A stretch of 46,557 nt of DNA. Origin: an uncultured Campylobacter sp. (lineage in GTDB: Bacteria; Campylobacterota; Campylobacteria; Campylobacterales; Campylobacteraceae). The notes under the pieces were generated by a model. It did no database searches. It was given only the letters and a program-made list of their open reading frames with translations, and was not told where the DNA came from. The DNA lies in NCBI RefSeq assembly GCF_937980635.1, contig NZ_CALJPG010000035.1:1-46557 (forward strand). Direction: 5' to 3'. Both the position numbers and the translations under genes were made by a program. Below, piece by piece: positions 25,635 to 34,286 of the stretch. Each line of letters starts with the position of its first letter. Positions within the stretch are counted from its first letter, which is position 1.

Positions 25635-26338
25635 TCGGCTTCTTTATATAAAATTCTGCCGCAATACGGGCAGGTTACGATGTCGTCGCTTTTGATGACC
25701 GCAGAATAGGTCTTGTCGCTTATGCGCATAAAGCAGCCGTAGCAGGCCTGTTTGCGCACCGGCGAGACCGCCGTATTGCCCGCCCACTTGCGGATCTTTT
25801 CGTAGAATGAGACGGTTTTTGGATTCATCGCCTGCATTAGCTTATCGCGCTTGGCATAGATCGCGCCGCGAGCGACCTCAACCTCGCCCATCTCGGCGCT
25901 TACCTGCTCCTGCAAGCTTTTTAGCTCGGCTTCAAACGCCTCTTGCTTTTCGCTCTGCTCTTTTACGAGCGCCTCTTTTGCGGCTACGATCTTTTCTAGC
26001 CTTTCGATCTCCTCGTTTGTGGCTTCGAGCTGCTCTTTTGCGATATCCTCTTCGACACTAAGAGCTTTGATCTCCTTTTCGGTTTTTGCCGCACTGCTTT
26101 TTTTGCCCGTGCTTTTTAGCTTGGACGAAAAGGCGCTCAGCTGCGCGTTTGCTTGTAAAATTTGAGATTTTAGCTCAGCGATCTCCGCATTTAGAGTTTC
26201 GATCTGTTCTTTTGCGCCGTTTATTTCAGTGCTTTTTTTACTCAGCTTCTCCTGTGCGGCCTCGATTTTAGGCTTAAATCCGTCCAGCTGCTTATCGAAT
26301 TCGCAAAGCTCTACCAATTGGCTTAAATATTTGTTCAT
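25631..26338 (-). CDS. Coiled-coil protein with C-terminal zinc ribbon
   Basis: A 235-residue protein of the COG1579 type. A long charged coiled coil (about 10-165) is followed by a zinc ribbon whose cysteines lie in ACYGCFMRI and TCPYCGRILY. Function is unknown; the family has been linked to nucleic-acid binding only by structure. It overlaps waaA by four bases and lies ten bases after the Nif3-like gene, the same order as I recall for C. jejuni. Confidence 0.9.
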   Translation of the reverse strand: MNKYLSQLVELCEFDKQLDGFKPKIEAAQEKLSKKSTEINGAKEQIETLNAEIAELKSQILQANAQLSAFSSKLKSTGKKSSAAKTEKEIKALSVEEDIAKEQLEATNEEIERLEKIVAAKEALVKEQSEKQEAFEAELKSLQEQVSAEMGEVEVARGAIYAKRDKLMQAMNPKTVSFYEKIRKWAGNTAVSPVRKQACYGCFMRISDKTYSAVIKSDDIVTCPYCGRILYKEAE

Positions 26339-26347
26339 CTTTTTCCT

Positions 26348-27070
26348 TTAATAATACGTAAATGGATTTTTTTGCTCGCTTATTATAACTTCAATTTCGC
26401 TTTTTTGCAAGAAAGGTGCGAGCGCGCGCCCAAAATAGCGCTCACTTTCAAAATGATTTATGTCGATCAAACTCACGCCGTTTTCTAAATTTTGAAGCGC
26501 CGTGTGATATTTTATATCGCCCGTAATGAAACAATCCACGCCCAAGCTTTGATTTAGTTCGCTTCCGCTGCCGGTGCAAAGCGCAATATTTCGGATAAAA
26601 TTTTTCGTCTTTACCGCGCGTAGATGCTCGATGCCAAGCTTGCGCTTTATCTCCGCACACAGCTGATCAAAGCTCAAATCCGCGCGCATGAAAACCAAAA
26701 ATTCCCGCTCATCCGTAATTTCAAATTTTAAAATTTCGCGCGCTACGAACCCGTTTAAAACGTGCTTGTCAAAGTTCGTATGCATCGCGATGAGCGAGAT
26801 GTTTTTGCGGATCATCTCATAGATCAAATTTGCAGGATAGAGCCGCGGATCAAGCGATTTTAGCGGGCTAAAAATCAGCGGGTGGTGTACCACGAAAAGC
26901 GAGCCCGCCTCCGCCTCGCGCACCAGCTCGCTAGTAACGTCGAGGCTTAGATAGATTTTTGAAATTTCATCATCCAAGTTTCCGAGCATTAGCCCGCTAT
27001 TATCCCACGCCTCCGCGTCGCAAAAGGGCGCGGAGGCGTTTAAAATTTCATAAATTTCGCCCGTTTTCAT
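26348..27070 (-). CDS. Nif3-like dinuclear metal-centre protein
   Basis: A 240-residue protein of the NIF3/YbgI family. Metal-binding histidines lie in FVVHHPLIF and AMHTNFD, with the C-terminal partner motif in ITGDIKYHTAL and DINHFESE. Some members act as GTP cyclohydrolase-like or nucleotide hydrolases, but the biological role is unsettled. It starts five bases after the glyQ stop, in the same operon. Confidence 0.92.
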   Translation of the reverse strand: MKTGEIYEILNASAPFCDAEAWDNSGLMLGNLDDEISKIYLSLDVTSELVREAEAGSLFVVHHPLIFSPLKSLDPRLYPANLIYEMIRKNISLIAMHTNFDKHVLNGFVAREILKFEITDEREFLVFMRADLSFDQLCAEIKRKLGIEHLRAVKTKNFIRNIALCTGSGSELNQSLGVDCFITGDIKYHTALQNLENGVSLIDINHFESERYFGRALAPFLQKSEIEVIISEQKNPFTYY

Positions 27071-27075
27071 AAATC

Positions 27076-28074
27076 TTACTTTGCGCTTTTATCTGTTTTA
27101 TTTGCGGAATTTTGCTTGCCGTGGGCGTTTTTTAAATTTGCGCCTGCGGAGTTTGCGTTTGCCGCGCCACCTTCTTTGCCGCTTTTTTTATCGCTGCACG
27201 CCACGGCGTCCAGCTCGGCGACATATTTTTGCGGATCTGCATAGCAAAGCGCGCAGTTTTTGGCAAGATCGCGGATCTTTAAAATATAATCCTGCCTCTG
27301 CGTGACCGAGATCGCTCCGCGTGCGTCAAGGACGTTGAACGTGTGCGCTGCGAGCATGCAATAATCATACGCAGGAAGCGCCAGGCCATGCTTTAGGATA
27401 CTTTTGCACTCGCCGAAGCAGTTTTCAAACTGATTAAAAAGCATCGCGGTGTCCGCAAGCTCGAAGTTGTATTTGCTAAACTCGAACTCGCCCCTTTTAT
27501 GCACGTCGCCGTAGGTTACTAGCCCCGCCTTGTCGTCCCAGACGATGTCGTAAACGTCGTCTTTGTTTTGCAGATACATCGCCAAGCGCTCAAGCCCGTA
27601 GGTGATCTCGCCGCTAATTAGCTCGCACGTGATGCCGCCTAGCTGCTGAAAATATGTAAACTGCGTCACCTCCATGCCGTCTAGCCAGACCTCCCAGCCA
27701 AGCCCCCAGGCCCCGAGCGTCGGGCTCTCCCAGTTATCTTCTACGAAGCGGATATCGTGGCTTTTAAGATCTAGCCCCAGCTTCTCTAGGCTTTTTAGAT
27801 AGAGCTCTTGGATATTATCCGGGCTCGGCTTTAAGATCACCTGAAACTGATAATACGCGCCCAAGCGGTTTGGGTTTTCGCCATAGCGCCCGTCTGTGGG
27901 GCGGCGCGAGGGGGCGACGTATGCCGCGCGCCAAGGTTTGCTTCCTAGACTGCGCAAAAAGGTAGCCTGATGATAGGTGCCTGCGCCCGCGGGCATATCG
28001 TAGGGCTGAACGAGCAAGCAGCCCTGCTCGTGCCAGTAGTTTTGAAGCGTCAAAATAATCTGTGAAAACGTCAT
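27076..28074 (-). CDS. glyQ: Glycyl-tRNA synthetase alpha chain with an added tail
   Basis: Catalytic subunit of the alpha2-beta2 glycyl-tRNA synthetase. The first 290 residues are a textbook GlyQ: TFSQIILTLQNYWHEQGC, VAPSRRPTDGRYGENPNR, EVTQFTYFQQLGG, GLERLAMYLQ. The protein continues to 332 with a tail of Lys, Asn, Ala and Gly (for example GKQNSANKTDKSAK) that normal GlyQ of about 290 residues lacks. glyS is not beside it, as in other Campylobacter. The ATG at 28074 heads the coding run down to rplS. Confidence 0.95.
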   Translation of the reverse strand: MTFSQIILTLQNYWHEQGCLLVQPYDMPAGAGTYHQATFLRSLGSKPWRAAYVAPSRRPTDGRYGENPNRLGAYYQFQVILKPSPDNIQELYLKSLEKLGLDLKSHDIRFVEDNWESPTLGAWGLGWEVWLDGMEVTQFTYFQQLGGITCELISGEITYGLERLAMYLQNKDDVYDIVWDDKAGLVTYGDVHKRGEFEFSKYNFELADTAMLFNQFENCFGECKSILKHGLALPAYDYCMLAAHTFNVLDARGAISVTQRQDYILKIRDLAKNCALCYADPQKYVAELDAVACSDKKSGKEGGAANANSAGANLKNAHGKQNSANKTDKSAK

Positions 28075-28149
28075 TTCTGTCCTTTTATCGATATGTAAAT
28101 TTAAATTTTATCTTCCAAAGAGCTTTTCAAAGTCCGTTTTAAAGGCTCT

Positions 28150-28578
28150 TTAAAGCTTCGAACTTTCAAAAAAATTCCAAATTTCAGCCCAGTATTCGCC
28201 AGCTCTCGTAGGCTCGTTCGCAAAATCAAAAACCGCGCAATCGCCTGCTTCGATACGTAATTTATCGCCGGTTTCATCGCGCTCATTTTTGCAGCACTGC
28301 TTCGCGGATTTGCAAGCTTCGTTGTGGCTTTCTTTATGGTGCTGTTCTTTCGAGCAAGTGCCTATTAGCACGGAGTATTCGCCCTGTGCGCCGTTTTCGT
28401 AGTCGTAATACGTAGCATAAATTTCATTTTTCTCGGCGCTGCTTCCGCTAGCGTTAAATTTTAAAAACTCACCCCACAAATTTGCGATCACCCCTCGCCC
28501 GCTCATCTCATCTGCGTTATTCGTGCGAGTCTTTAAGCCGCAAATTTCAAAGCCTTCGCGCAATTTTAAAATTTTCAT
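28150..28578 (-). CDS. GyrI-like effector-binding domain protein
   Basis: A 142-residue stand-alone domain like the C-terminal ligand-binding part of AraC/BmrR-type activators. Typical parts are GLKTRTNNADE, IANLWGEFL, YATYYDYENGAQGEYSVLIG, AVFDF and WAEIWNFF. Between the VLIG strand and the next (about 75-105) a His/Cys/Lys-rich insert breaks the domain (CSKEQHHKESHNEACKSAKQ). Its cysteines and histidines could bind metal, but that is a guess. It lies three bases after purE and 75 bases before glyQ. Confidence 0.75.
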   Translation of the reverse strand: MKILKLREGFEICGLKTRTNNADEMSGRGVIANLWGEFLKFNASGSSAEKNEIYATYYDYENGAQGEYSVLIGTCSKEQHHKESHNEACKSAKQCCKNERDETGDKLRIEAGDCAVFDFANEPTRAGEYWAEIWNFFESSKL

Positions 28579-28581
28579 AGA

Positions 28582-29082
28582 TTAATCTTCAAGCAGCACT
28601 TCGATCTGCTCGGAGTCCTTTTTCAGCGCCTCCGCTTTTGCGGCGCGATCCGCCTTTAGCTTCGAGCTTAGCACCTCGTCGCTTAGAGCCAAAATTTGCA
28701 CCGCCAGATACGCCGCGTTTTTCGCGCCCGCCTTTCCGATCGCAAGCGTCGCGACGGGGATGCCCGCAGGCATCTGCACGGTCGAATACAGCGCATCTAC
28801 GCCGCTAAGCGCGCTGCCGCCGAGCGGGACGCCCAGCACCGGCTTGGTCGTATTCGCGGCGACCGCGCCCGCAAGATGCGCCGCCATACCCGCCGCGCAG
28901 ATGAAAACCTGCGCGCCCTTTTTCTCGGCGTCCGCGACGTATTTAGCCGTACGGGCGGGGCTTCGGTGTGCGGAGGAAACGATCATCTCGTACGCTACGC
29001 CGAATTCGTTTAAAATTTTAGCCGCCTCGTAAACGACCTCGTAATCGCTCTTTGAGCCCATTATTATAGAAACAAATTTCAT
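28582..29082 (-). CDS. purE: N5-carboxyaminoimidazole ribonucleotide mutase
   Basis: Class I PurE, which converts N5-CAIR to CAIR in purine synthesis. Motifs are SIIMGSKSDYEVV, SSAHRSPART and AGMAAHLAGAVAANTTKPVLG, quoted in part. I start it at the ATG at 29082 (166 residues), which forms an ATGA overlap with the U32 gene and gives the usual MKFVSIIMGS start. The longer frame only extends into the U32 gene. Confidence 0.95.
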   Translation of the reverse strand: MKFVSIIMGSKSDYEVVYEAAKILNEFGVAYEMIVSSAHRSPARTAKYVADAEKKGAQVFICAAGMAAHLAGAVAANTTKPVLGVPLGGSALSGVDALYSTVQMPAGIPVATLAIGKAGAKNAAYLAVQILALSDEVLSSKLKADRAAKAEALKKDSEQIEVLLED

Positions 29083-30347
29083 TCTATCTCCTTTCTTAAA
29101 AAGCAAAACTCCGCGAGCTTCGCAGGCAACTTAATCTCATTTAGATTGCCGCTGTGAATCTCGCTAAATTCCTTACCGCTGCGGCTTTGCAGCTTCTTAA
29201 ATTTTAAATACGGCTTGCCGCTAAGCTCGTAAATTTCGCCAATTTCATTATCGCAAGCGCAAATTTTAAAGCCGCGCGGAGCAAAAATTTCATACGAAAC
29301 GCCTGGCAAAATTTTATCCTTGACGCTTATAAACTCGCCGTCTTCGCTGATCGCACAGACCTGATGCGTGCCAAGCTCGATGCTGCGGTCTAAATTTTGC
29401 GTATCCTCTCGCTCGTACGGGCGCTTTATCAAATATCCGTCGCTAAAGCCGCGGTTTTTAAGCGTCGCGATCTCACGCTCGTAAACACGGGCCTCAAATT
29501 TATCGCTCGCGGCATCGTCGATCGCCGCGCGATAAGCATTCGTGGCGCACGCGACGTAGTATTCGCTCTTGGTGCGCCCTTCGATTTTGAAGCTGTCAAT
29601 CGCGCCCGTTTGCATGATCTTTTGCACGTACGAAATGAGGCTAAGATCCTTCGCGTTCATTACGAAAGTGCCCTCCCCTTCGCGCTCTTGCAAGCGGAAA
29701 AGCGCGCTGGTTTCGGGATTTTTCGCGTAAAGCTCGTAGTTAAATCTGCAGTCGTTCGCACAGCTTCCGCGGTTGCTGAAGCGCCCGCTTTGCACCGCGC
29801 TAACAAGACAGCGCCCGCTGTATGCGAAACACATCGAGCCGTGCACGAAAATTTCGATCTCGAGGCTCGGAATTTTATCTTTAATCTCCACGGCGTCTTT
29901 GAGCGTCATCTCCCGCGCTGCGACGATGCGAACGGCGCCCAGCTCAGCCCAAACCTGCGCGTCGAGATAGTTTAGCACGTTAGCTTGGGTAGAGACGTGA
30001 ATCGGAATTTCTGGAGCTACGGCTCGCGCGAGGCTTGCGACGCCTAAAGTGGCGATTAAAATTCCATCCACGCGCAGGTCGCGAAGAAATTCCAAATGCC
30101 TTTCGATGTTTCCTAGCTGGCCGTTGGTCGCAAAGCCGTTCACGGTCGCGTAGAGCTTCTTGCCGCGCTCGTGCGCGTACGCGACGCCCTGCGCGAAGCT
30201 TTCCTTGCTAAATTCCTTTGCGCTTCGCTGGCGTAGCGAAAATGAGCCCGTGCTTGCATACACGGCATCCGCGCCGTAAGCCAGGGCGATTTTTAGTTTC
30301 GTTAAATTCCCCGCAGGAGCTAAGAGTTCGGGTTTTTTCAAATACAT
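29079..30347 (-). CDS. U32-family protein (TrhP/YegQ-like tRNA hydroxylation factor)
   Basis: A 422-residue protein of the peptidase U32 family. Signature regions are PELLAPAGN at the start, EIEIFVHGSMCFAYSGRC and GSCANDCR with the conserved cysteines, and DSFKIEGRTKSEYYV. In E. coli TrhP makes 5-hydroxyuridine in tRNA from prephenate and binds iron-sulfur; this is the likely role. Its stop overlaps the purE start (ATGA). A divergent gene starts 66 bases upstream. Confidence 0.9.
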   Translation of the reverse strand: MYLKKPELLAPAGNLTKLKIALAYGADAVYASTGSFSLRQRSAKEFSKESFAQGVAYAHERGKKLYATVNGFATNGQLGNIERHLEFLRDLRVDGILIATLGVASLARAVAPEIPIHVSTQANVLNYLDAQVWAELGAVRIVAAREMTLKDAVEIKDKIPSLEIEIFVHGSMCFAYSGRCLVSAVQSGRFSNRGSCANDCRFNYELYAKNPETSALFRLQEREGEGTFVMNAKDLSLISYVQKIMQTGAIDSFKIEGRTKSEYYVACATNAYRAAIDDAASDKFEARVYEREIATLKNRGFSDGYLIKRPYEREDTQNLDRSIELGTHQVCAISEDGEFISVKDKILPGVSYEIFAPRGFKICACDNEIGEIYELSGKPYLKFKKLQSRSGKEFSEIHSGNLNEIKLPAKLAEFCFLRKEIE

Positions 30348-30412
30348 TCCTAGTGATTTTTTAAGCGCGATTTTACTACAATTTAGCCAAAATTTTATTT
30401 AAGGAGCAGTTG

Positions 30413-31201
30413 ATGCGAGCCGATCTACACAACCACACCTATCTTTGCAACCACGCTAGCGGCGAGCCGCGACAGTATTTGGAAGCGGCGATCGCACGAG
30501 GCATAGAAATTTTCGGCTTTGCGGATCACGCGCCGATGAACTTCGATCAAAAATACCGAATGAGCTTCGAGCAGATGGAGCTTTACGAGCGGATGATTAG
30601 GGAACTGCGAGATGAGTTTAGCGGGCGGATCGACGTGCGGCTGGGATATGAGGTCGATTTTATGACGAAAAAAGAGCTAATGGATGAGCGGATTTTCGCG
30701 CGCGAGGTAGATTATCTCATCGGTTCGGTGCATTTTTTAAACAACTGGGGCTTTGATAACGAGGAATTTTTAGATCAATGGAGCGGGCGCGAGATAGACG
30801 ACGTTTATCGCGAATACTTTGCGCTGATCTGCGCGCTGTGCAGAAGCGGCAAATTCGACATTTTAGGGCATATGGATCTGATTAAAATTTTTAAATTTAC
30901 TCCAAAAAAAGATATCAGAGTTTTAGCAGGCGGTGCGATAAACGCGATCAAAAAAAGCGGCATCGTCGTGGAGCTAAACTCCGCGGGGCTCCGCAAGCCC
31001 GCGAATGAAATTTATCCAAGCGACGCGCTTTTGCAGATGCTCGCGGATGCGGACGTGCCGATCACGCTTAGCTCGGACGCGCACTCGGTAGCTCAAGTAG
31101 CGCTAAACTACGATAAAATTTACGCCAAAGCGCGCGAGTTCGGCTACGAGCGGATCGCCGTTTTCAAAAATCGCGAGCGTGAGTTTGTAAAGCTAGCGTA
31201 A
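30413..31201 (+). CDS. PHP-domain phosphatase (histidinol-phosphatase-like)
   Basis: A 262-residue metal-dependent phosphoesterase with a PHP fold. Metal-binding motifs occur in order: DLHNHT, GFADHAP, GYEVDF, GSVHFL, GHMDL and LSSDAHS. The family includes HisK/HisJ histidinol-phosphate phosphatase, the most likely role, though other phosphoesters are possible. The ATG at 30413 is chosen over a TTG one codon earlier because AAGGAG (30401-30406) spaces well. In C. jejuni I recall the cheZ-like Cj0700 in this interval between the U32 gene and glnA; here it is absent. Confidence 0.88.
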   Translation: MRADLHNHTYLCNHASGEPRQYLEAAIARGIEIFGFADHAPMNFDQKYRMSFEQMELYERMIRELRDEFSGRIDVRLGYEVDFMTKKELMDERIFAREVDYLIGSVHFLNNWGFDNEEFLDQWSGREIDDVYREYFALICALCRSGKFDILGHMDLIKIFKFTPKKDIRVLAGGAINAIKKSGIVVELNSAGLRKPANEIYPSDALLQMLADADVPITLSSDAHSVAQVALNYDKIYAKAREFGYERIAVFKNREREFVKLA

Positions 31202-31344
31202 ATTTTAACGGCAGCCGCTTTTAAATTTCAAAAGGCGCGGACGGCGCAAAATTTTAAAATTTCAAAATCTTCGGCGGCGCAAAATTTTAAAAATCGCGGC
31301 GCGCAAAACGGCGCAGATAAAGTCGAATTTCAACTAAATAATGT

Positions 31345-31350
31345 TAAAAT
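31345..31350 (+). promoter_or_regulatory. Extended -10 promoter of glnA
   Basis: TGTTAAAAT is an extended -10 (TGn plus TAAAAT), 46 bases before the glnA ATG. Upstream lie two 17-base direct copies of GGCGCAAAATTTTAAAA (31243-31259 and 31276-31292). Confidence 0.55.
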
Positions 31351-31381
31351 CCGCCGTTAAATTTAGCCCGAATACGGGCGG
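31351..31381 (+). promoter_or_regulatory. Two alternative hairpins in the glnA leader
   Basis: GCCCG (31366-31370) pairs with CGGGC (31375-31379). Alternatively CCGCC (31351-31355) pairs with GGCGG (31377-31381). The pairings are mutually exclusive and end just before the ribosome site AAAAAGGA. A switching role is only a suggestion. Confidence 0.35.
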
Positions 31382-31395
31382 AAAAAGGAAAAAAT

Positions 31396-32823
31396 ATGGG
31401 AAAATTTGTTAATGACGTGAAGGAATTTTTTAAATTTTGCGATGAAAACGAGGTCGAGTTCGTGGATTTTAGATTTACCGATCTAAAAGGCACCTGGCAC
31501 CACGTCGCTTACAACTACAAGCGCCTGCCGAAGGACTTCGCCGACGGAATTCCATTTGACGCAAGCTCGGTAGCGGCATGGCAGCCAATCGATAAATCCG
31601 ATATGATGCTAAAGCCCGACGTGCAAACGGCATTTTTGGATCCGTTCACCGCGGACGTTACGATCATCGTCATCTGCGACGTTTACGATATCTACAAAAA
31701 CGAGCTTTACGAAAAATGCCCGCGCTCGATCGCTAAAAAAGCCGAGCAGTTTCTACAAACCACGGGTCTTGGAGATACCTGCTATTTCGGGCCGGAGAAT
31801 GAATTTTTCGTTTTCGACGATGTAAAGATCATCGACGATATGAACTGCGCGATGTTTAAGGTAGATACCGAAGAGGGGCATTGGAACAGCGGCAAAAACT
31901 ACAAAGACGGCTTTAATAGCGGCCACCGCCCGGGCGTAAAGGGCGGCTACTTTCCCGTCCAGCCCGTCGATTCGATGGTCGATCTGCGCGCCGAGATGCT
32001 AAAAGTGCTAGAACAGATCGGGCTTGAGACCTTCATCTGCCACCACGAAGTAGCGCAAGGACAAGGCGAGATCGGCGTCAAATACGGCACTCTCGTCGAG
32101 GCCGCCGACAACGTGCAAAAATACAAATACGTCGTAAAGATGGTCGCGCACCTAAACGGCAAGACCGCGACCTTTATGCCAAAGCCGCTCTACGGCGATA
32201 ACGGCAGCGGAATGCATGTACACCAATCAATCTGGAAAAAGGGCAAAAACACCTTTTACAAAAAGGGCAACTATGCAAATTTAAGCGACGCGGCGAGGTG
32301 GTATATCGGCGGCGTGCTAAAGCATGCGCGCAGCGTCGCGGCGTTTACGAATCCTAGTACCAACAGCTATAAGCGCCTAATCCCGGGCTTTGAGGCGCCA
32401 TCCATTCTAACTTATTCTAGCCAAAACCGCTCCGCTTCGATCCGCATCCCTTACGGCAGCGGCGAGCACTCGGTGCGCGCGGAAATGCGCTTTCCTGATA
32501 GCACGGCGTGCCCGTATTTGGCGTTCGCGGCGATGCTGATGGCTGGAATCGACGGTATCAAAAACAAAACCGAGCCGGTGGGGCCGATGGATGAAAATTT
32601 ATTCAAGCTGCACCTTGACGAAATCCGCGAGCGCGGCATAGAGCAGCTTCCGCACACGCTTCGCGGCAGTCTAGAGGCAGTGATCCGCGATAACGAGTAT
32701 CTGCGCCCGATAATGAGCGAGCTTTTTATCGAGACCTATCAGCATTTTAAATTTGAAACTCAGGTTTGGCCTTACGAGGCGCGCCCTACGCCGTTTGAGT
32801 TTGCGACGAATTATTCGTGCTAA
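31396..32823 (+). CDS. glnA: Glutamine synthetase, type I
   Basis: Makes glutamine from glutamate, ammonia and ATP; dodecameric. Visible are the latch and active-site loops DFRFTDLKGTWHH, GPENEFFVF, NGSGMHVHQS, NPSTNSYKRLIPGFEAP and RIPYGSGEH. At 475 residues it is the GSI-beta size. The adenylylation site, NLY in enteric enzymes, reads NLF here (F403), so control by adenylylation is not expected. The ATG at 31396 has GAAAAAGGA before it. A stem with a T-run follows the stop. Confidence 0.96.
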   Translation: MGKFVNDVKEFFKFCDENEVEFVDFRFTDLKGTWHHVAYNYKRLPKDFADGIPFDASSVAAWQPIDKSDMMLKPDVQTAFLDPFTADVTIIVICDVYDIYKNELYEKCPRSIAKKAEQFLQTTGLGDTCYFGPENEFFVFDDVKIIDDMNCAMFKVDTEEGHWNSGKNYKDGFNSGHRPGVKGGYFPVQPVDSMVDLRAEMLKVLEQIGLETFICHHEVAQGQGEIGVKYGTLVEAADNVQKYKYVVKMVAHLNGKTATFMPKPLYGDNGSGMHVHQSIWKKGKNTFYKKGNYANLSDAARWYIGGVLKHARSVAAFTNPSTNSYKRLIPGFEAPSILTYSSQNRSASIRIPYGSGEHSVRAEMRFPDSTACPYLAFAAMLMAGIDGIKNKTEPVGPMDENLFKLHLDEIRERGIEQLPHTLRGSLEAVIRDNEYLRPIMSELFIETYQHFKFETQVWPYEARPTPFEFATNYSC

Positions 32824-32825
32824 GA

Positions 32826-32858
32826 CGGGCTTGTTTTATGTCGCGCCGCCCGGTTTTT
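32826..32858 (+). terminator. Candidate terminator of glnA
   Basis: CGGGC (32826-32830) pairs with GCCCG (32848-32852) and GTTTTT follows. The loop is long at 17 bases. The position, just after the stop codon, supports it. Confidence 0.5.
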
Positions 32859-32953
32859 ACGAGACGGCACGGCTACAGAGCCTTGGAATTTTAAAATTTC
32901 GCCGCGCAAGAGTTTTTAAAATTCTACTGCATGCGCGAACTTAAATACCGTCC

Positions 32954-34207
32954 GTGAAGCTTCAACTCTTTTACTCTAAACGCGAAATTTTATACTTTCT
33001 GCTGCTTTTGCTTGGAATTTTATCGATAAACTTAGGCGTGAAATTTTATGAATTCAAAGAATTTCGCGCGAAAAACTACGCCTTTTACGACGCGCAAATT
33101 TTAAACGCCTACGCCAAAACGAACGAACGCGGTCGCACCTACACGGTGCTAAAGCTCAAAACGGCGGATTTTACCCTCTACACGACCGCCGGGCTCGGGC
33201 GGGAATTTCACCGCTTCGCGCGCGTAAATATCGGCATCGTAACGAAAAACGTAAAATTTTTAGATTTTTTAAAGCAGCGCTTTTACGCGCCAAATTTTAA
33301 AATTTCAGCCGAAACCGCGCCCTCTGGGGCAAAATGGCGCGCGATAAGCTTTGTTCGCGCTCAGCACGAAGATGATATGACGGCGGATCTTTACTCCGCG
33401 CTGTATTTTGCGACCGAAATTTCAAAACCGCTGCGCGCTAGCGTGACGAACTGGGGCATAGCGCACATCATCTCGATCAGCGGCTTTCATCTGGGCATTA
33501 TCTTTAGCACGGTCTTTCTGCTTGCAATGCCGATCTACCGCTATTTTCAAGATCGCTACTTTCCGTACCGCAGCGCGAGGCGCGATCTTAGCGTATTCGT
33601 GATCGTGCTGATGAGCGGGTATCTCTTCGTGCTCGATTTTACGCCGAGCTTTCTGCGCTCGCTTGCGATGTGTTGCGTAGGGTTTTACCTCGCGATGCGA
33701 AATTTCTACGTACTTAAATTTACAAACCTCTTCCTAACGATCGCGCTTCTGCTTGCGTTTTTCCCGCACTTAGCCTTTTCAATCGGATTTTATTTCTCCT
33801 GCCTGGGCGTGCTGTATATTTTCCTCTACCTGCACCACTTCGCACCCAAATTTAAGCTCTGGCAGAACGTCATACTTTTTAACCTCTACGTTTGGCTTAG
33901 CATGAACGTGGCGGTCTATTATTTCTTCCCGACCGCTTCGCTGCAGCAGCTTAGCGTAATGCCGCTGGGATACGTATTCGTGATCTTTTATCCGCTGAGC
34001 ATCTTTTTGCATCTATTCGGACTCGGCGGCGCGCTCGATACGCCGCTGCTTGCGTTTTTAAATTTTACTTTGCCGAGCTTTCAGGCGCAAATTCCGCCGC
34101 TTCTTTTCGCGCTTGCAAACATCTGCGCGCTTGCTGCGATAAAGCTTCGCTACGCAGCGCTTGGTTGCGCGATAATCGGAATTTCGCCGATATTTTTTAT
34201 AACGTAG
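32954..34207 (+). CDS. Short ComEC/Rec2-family DNA-uptake channel
   Basis: A 417-residue polytopic membrane protein. After an N-terminal anchor (about 12-28) and an OB-like soluble part (45-115), the Competence domain begins with AHIISISGFHLGII (near 168-182), the family's main signature, and is followed by at least seven transmembrane helices. ComEC carries DNA across the inner membrane in natural transformation. The C-terminal metallo-beta-lactamase domain of long ComEC proteins is absent, which I believe is usual in Campylobacter. The start is GTG at 32954, the only one before an upstream stop, without a clear ribosome site. A good hairpin follows. Confidence 0.85.
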   Translation: MKLQLFYSKREILYFLLLLLGILSINLGVKFYEFKEFRAKNYAFYDAQILNAYAKTNERGRTYTVLKLKTADFTLYTTAGLGREFHRFARVNIGIVTKNVKFLDFLKQRFYAPNFKISAETAPSGAKWRAISFVRAQHEDDMTADLYSALYFATEISKPLRASVTNWGIAHIISISGFHLGIIFSTVFLLAMPIYRYFQDRYFPYRSARRDLSVFVIVLMSGYLFVLDFTPSFLRSLAMCCVGFYLAMRNFYVLKFTNLFLTIALLLAFFPHLAFSIGFYFSCLGVLYIFLYLHHFAPKFKLWQNVILFNLYVWLSMNVAVYYFFPTASLQQLSVMPLGYVFVIFYPLSIFLHLFGLGGALDTPLLAFLNFTLPSFQAQIPPLLFALANICALAAIKLRYAALGCAIIGISPIFFIT

Positions 34208-34213
34208 CGCGCG

Positions 34214-34233
34214 AAAATTCCAGCAGGAATTTT
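34214..34233 (+). terminator. Hairpin after the ComEC-like gene
   Basis: AAAATTCC (34214-34221) and GGAATTTT (34226-34233) pair perfectly around AGCA, seven bases after the stop. The 3' arm ends in TTTT, giving a symmetrical A/T-flanked terminator. Confidence 0.65.
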
Positions 34234-34286
34234 ATCCGTTGGAATTTTATGCTAAAATCGCGCTTCAAATCTCATAAAGGATCAAA

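Noticed and set aside
29397..29975. Long plus-strand open frame of 192 codons
   Set aside because: It lies wholly antisense to the well-supported U32 gene, lacks a ribosome site and has Arg/Ala-rich composition typical of a shadow frame.
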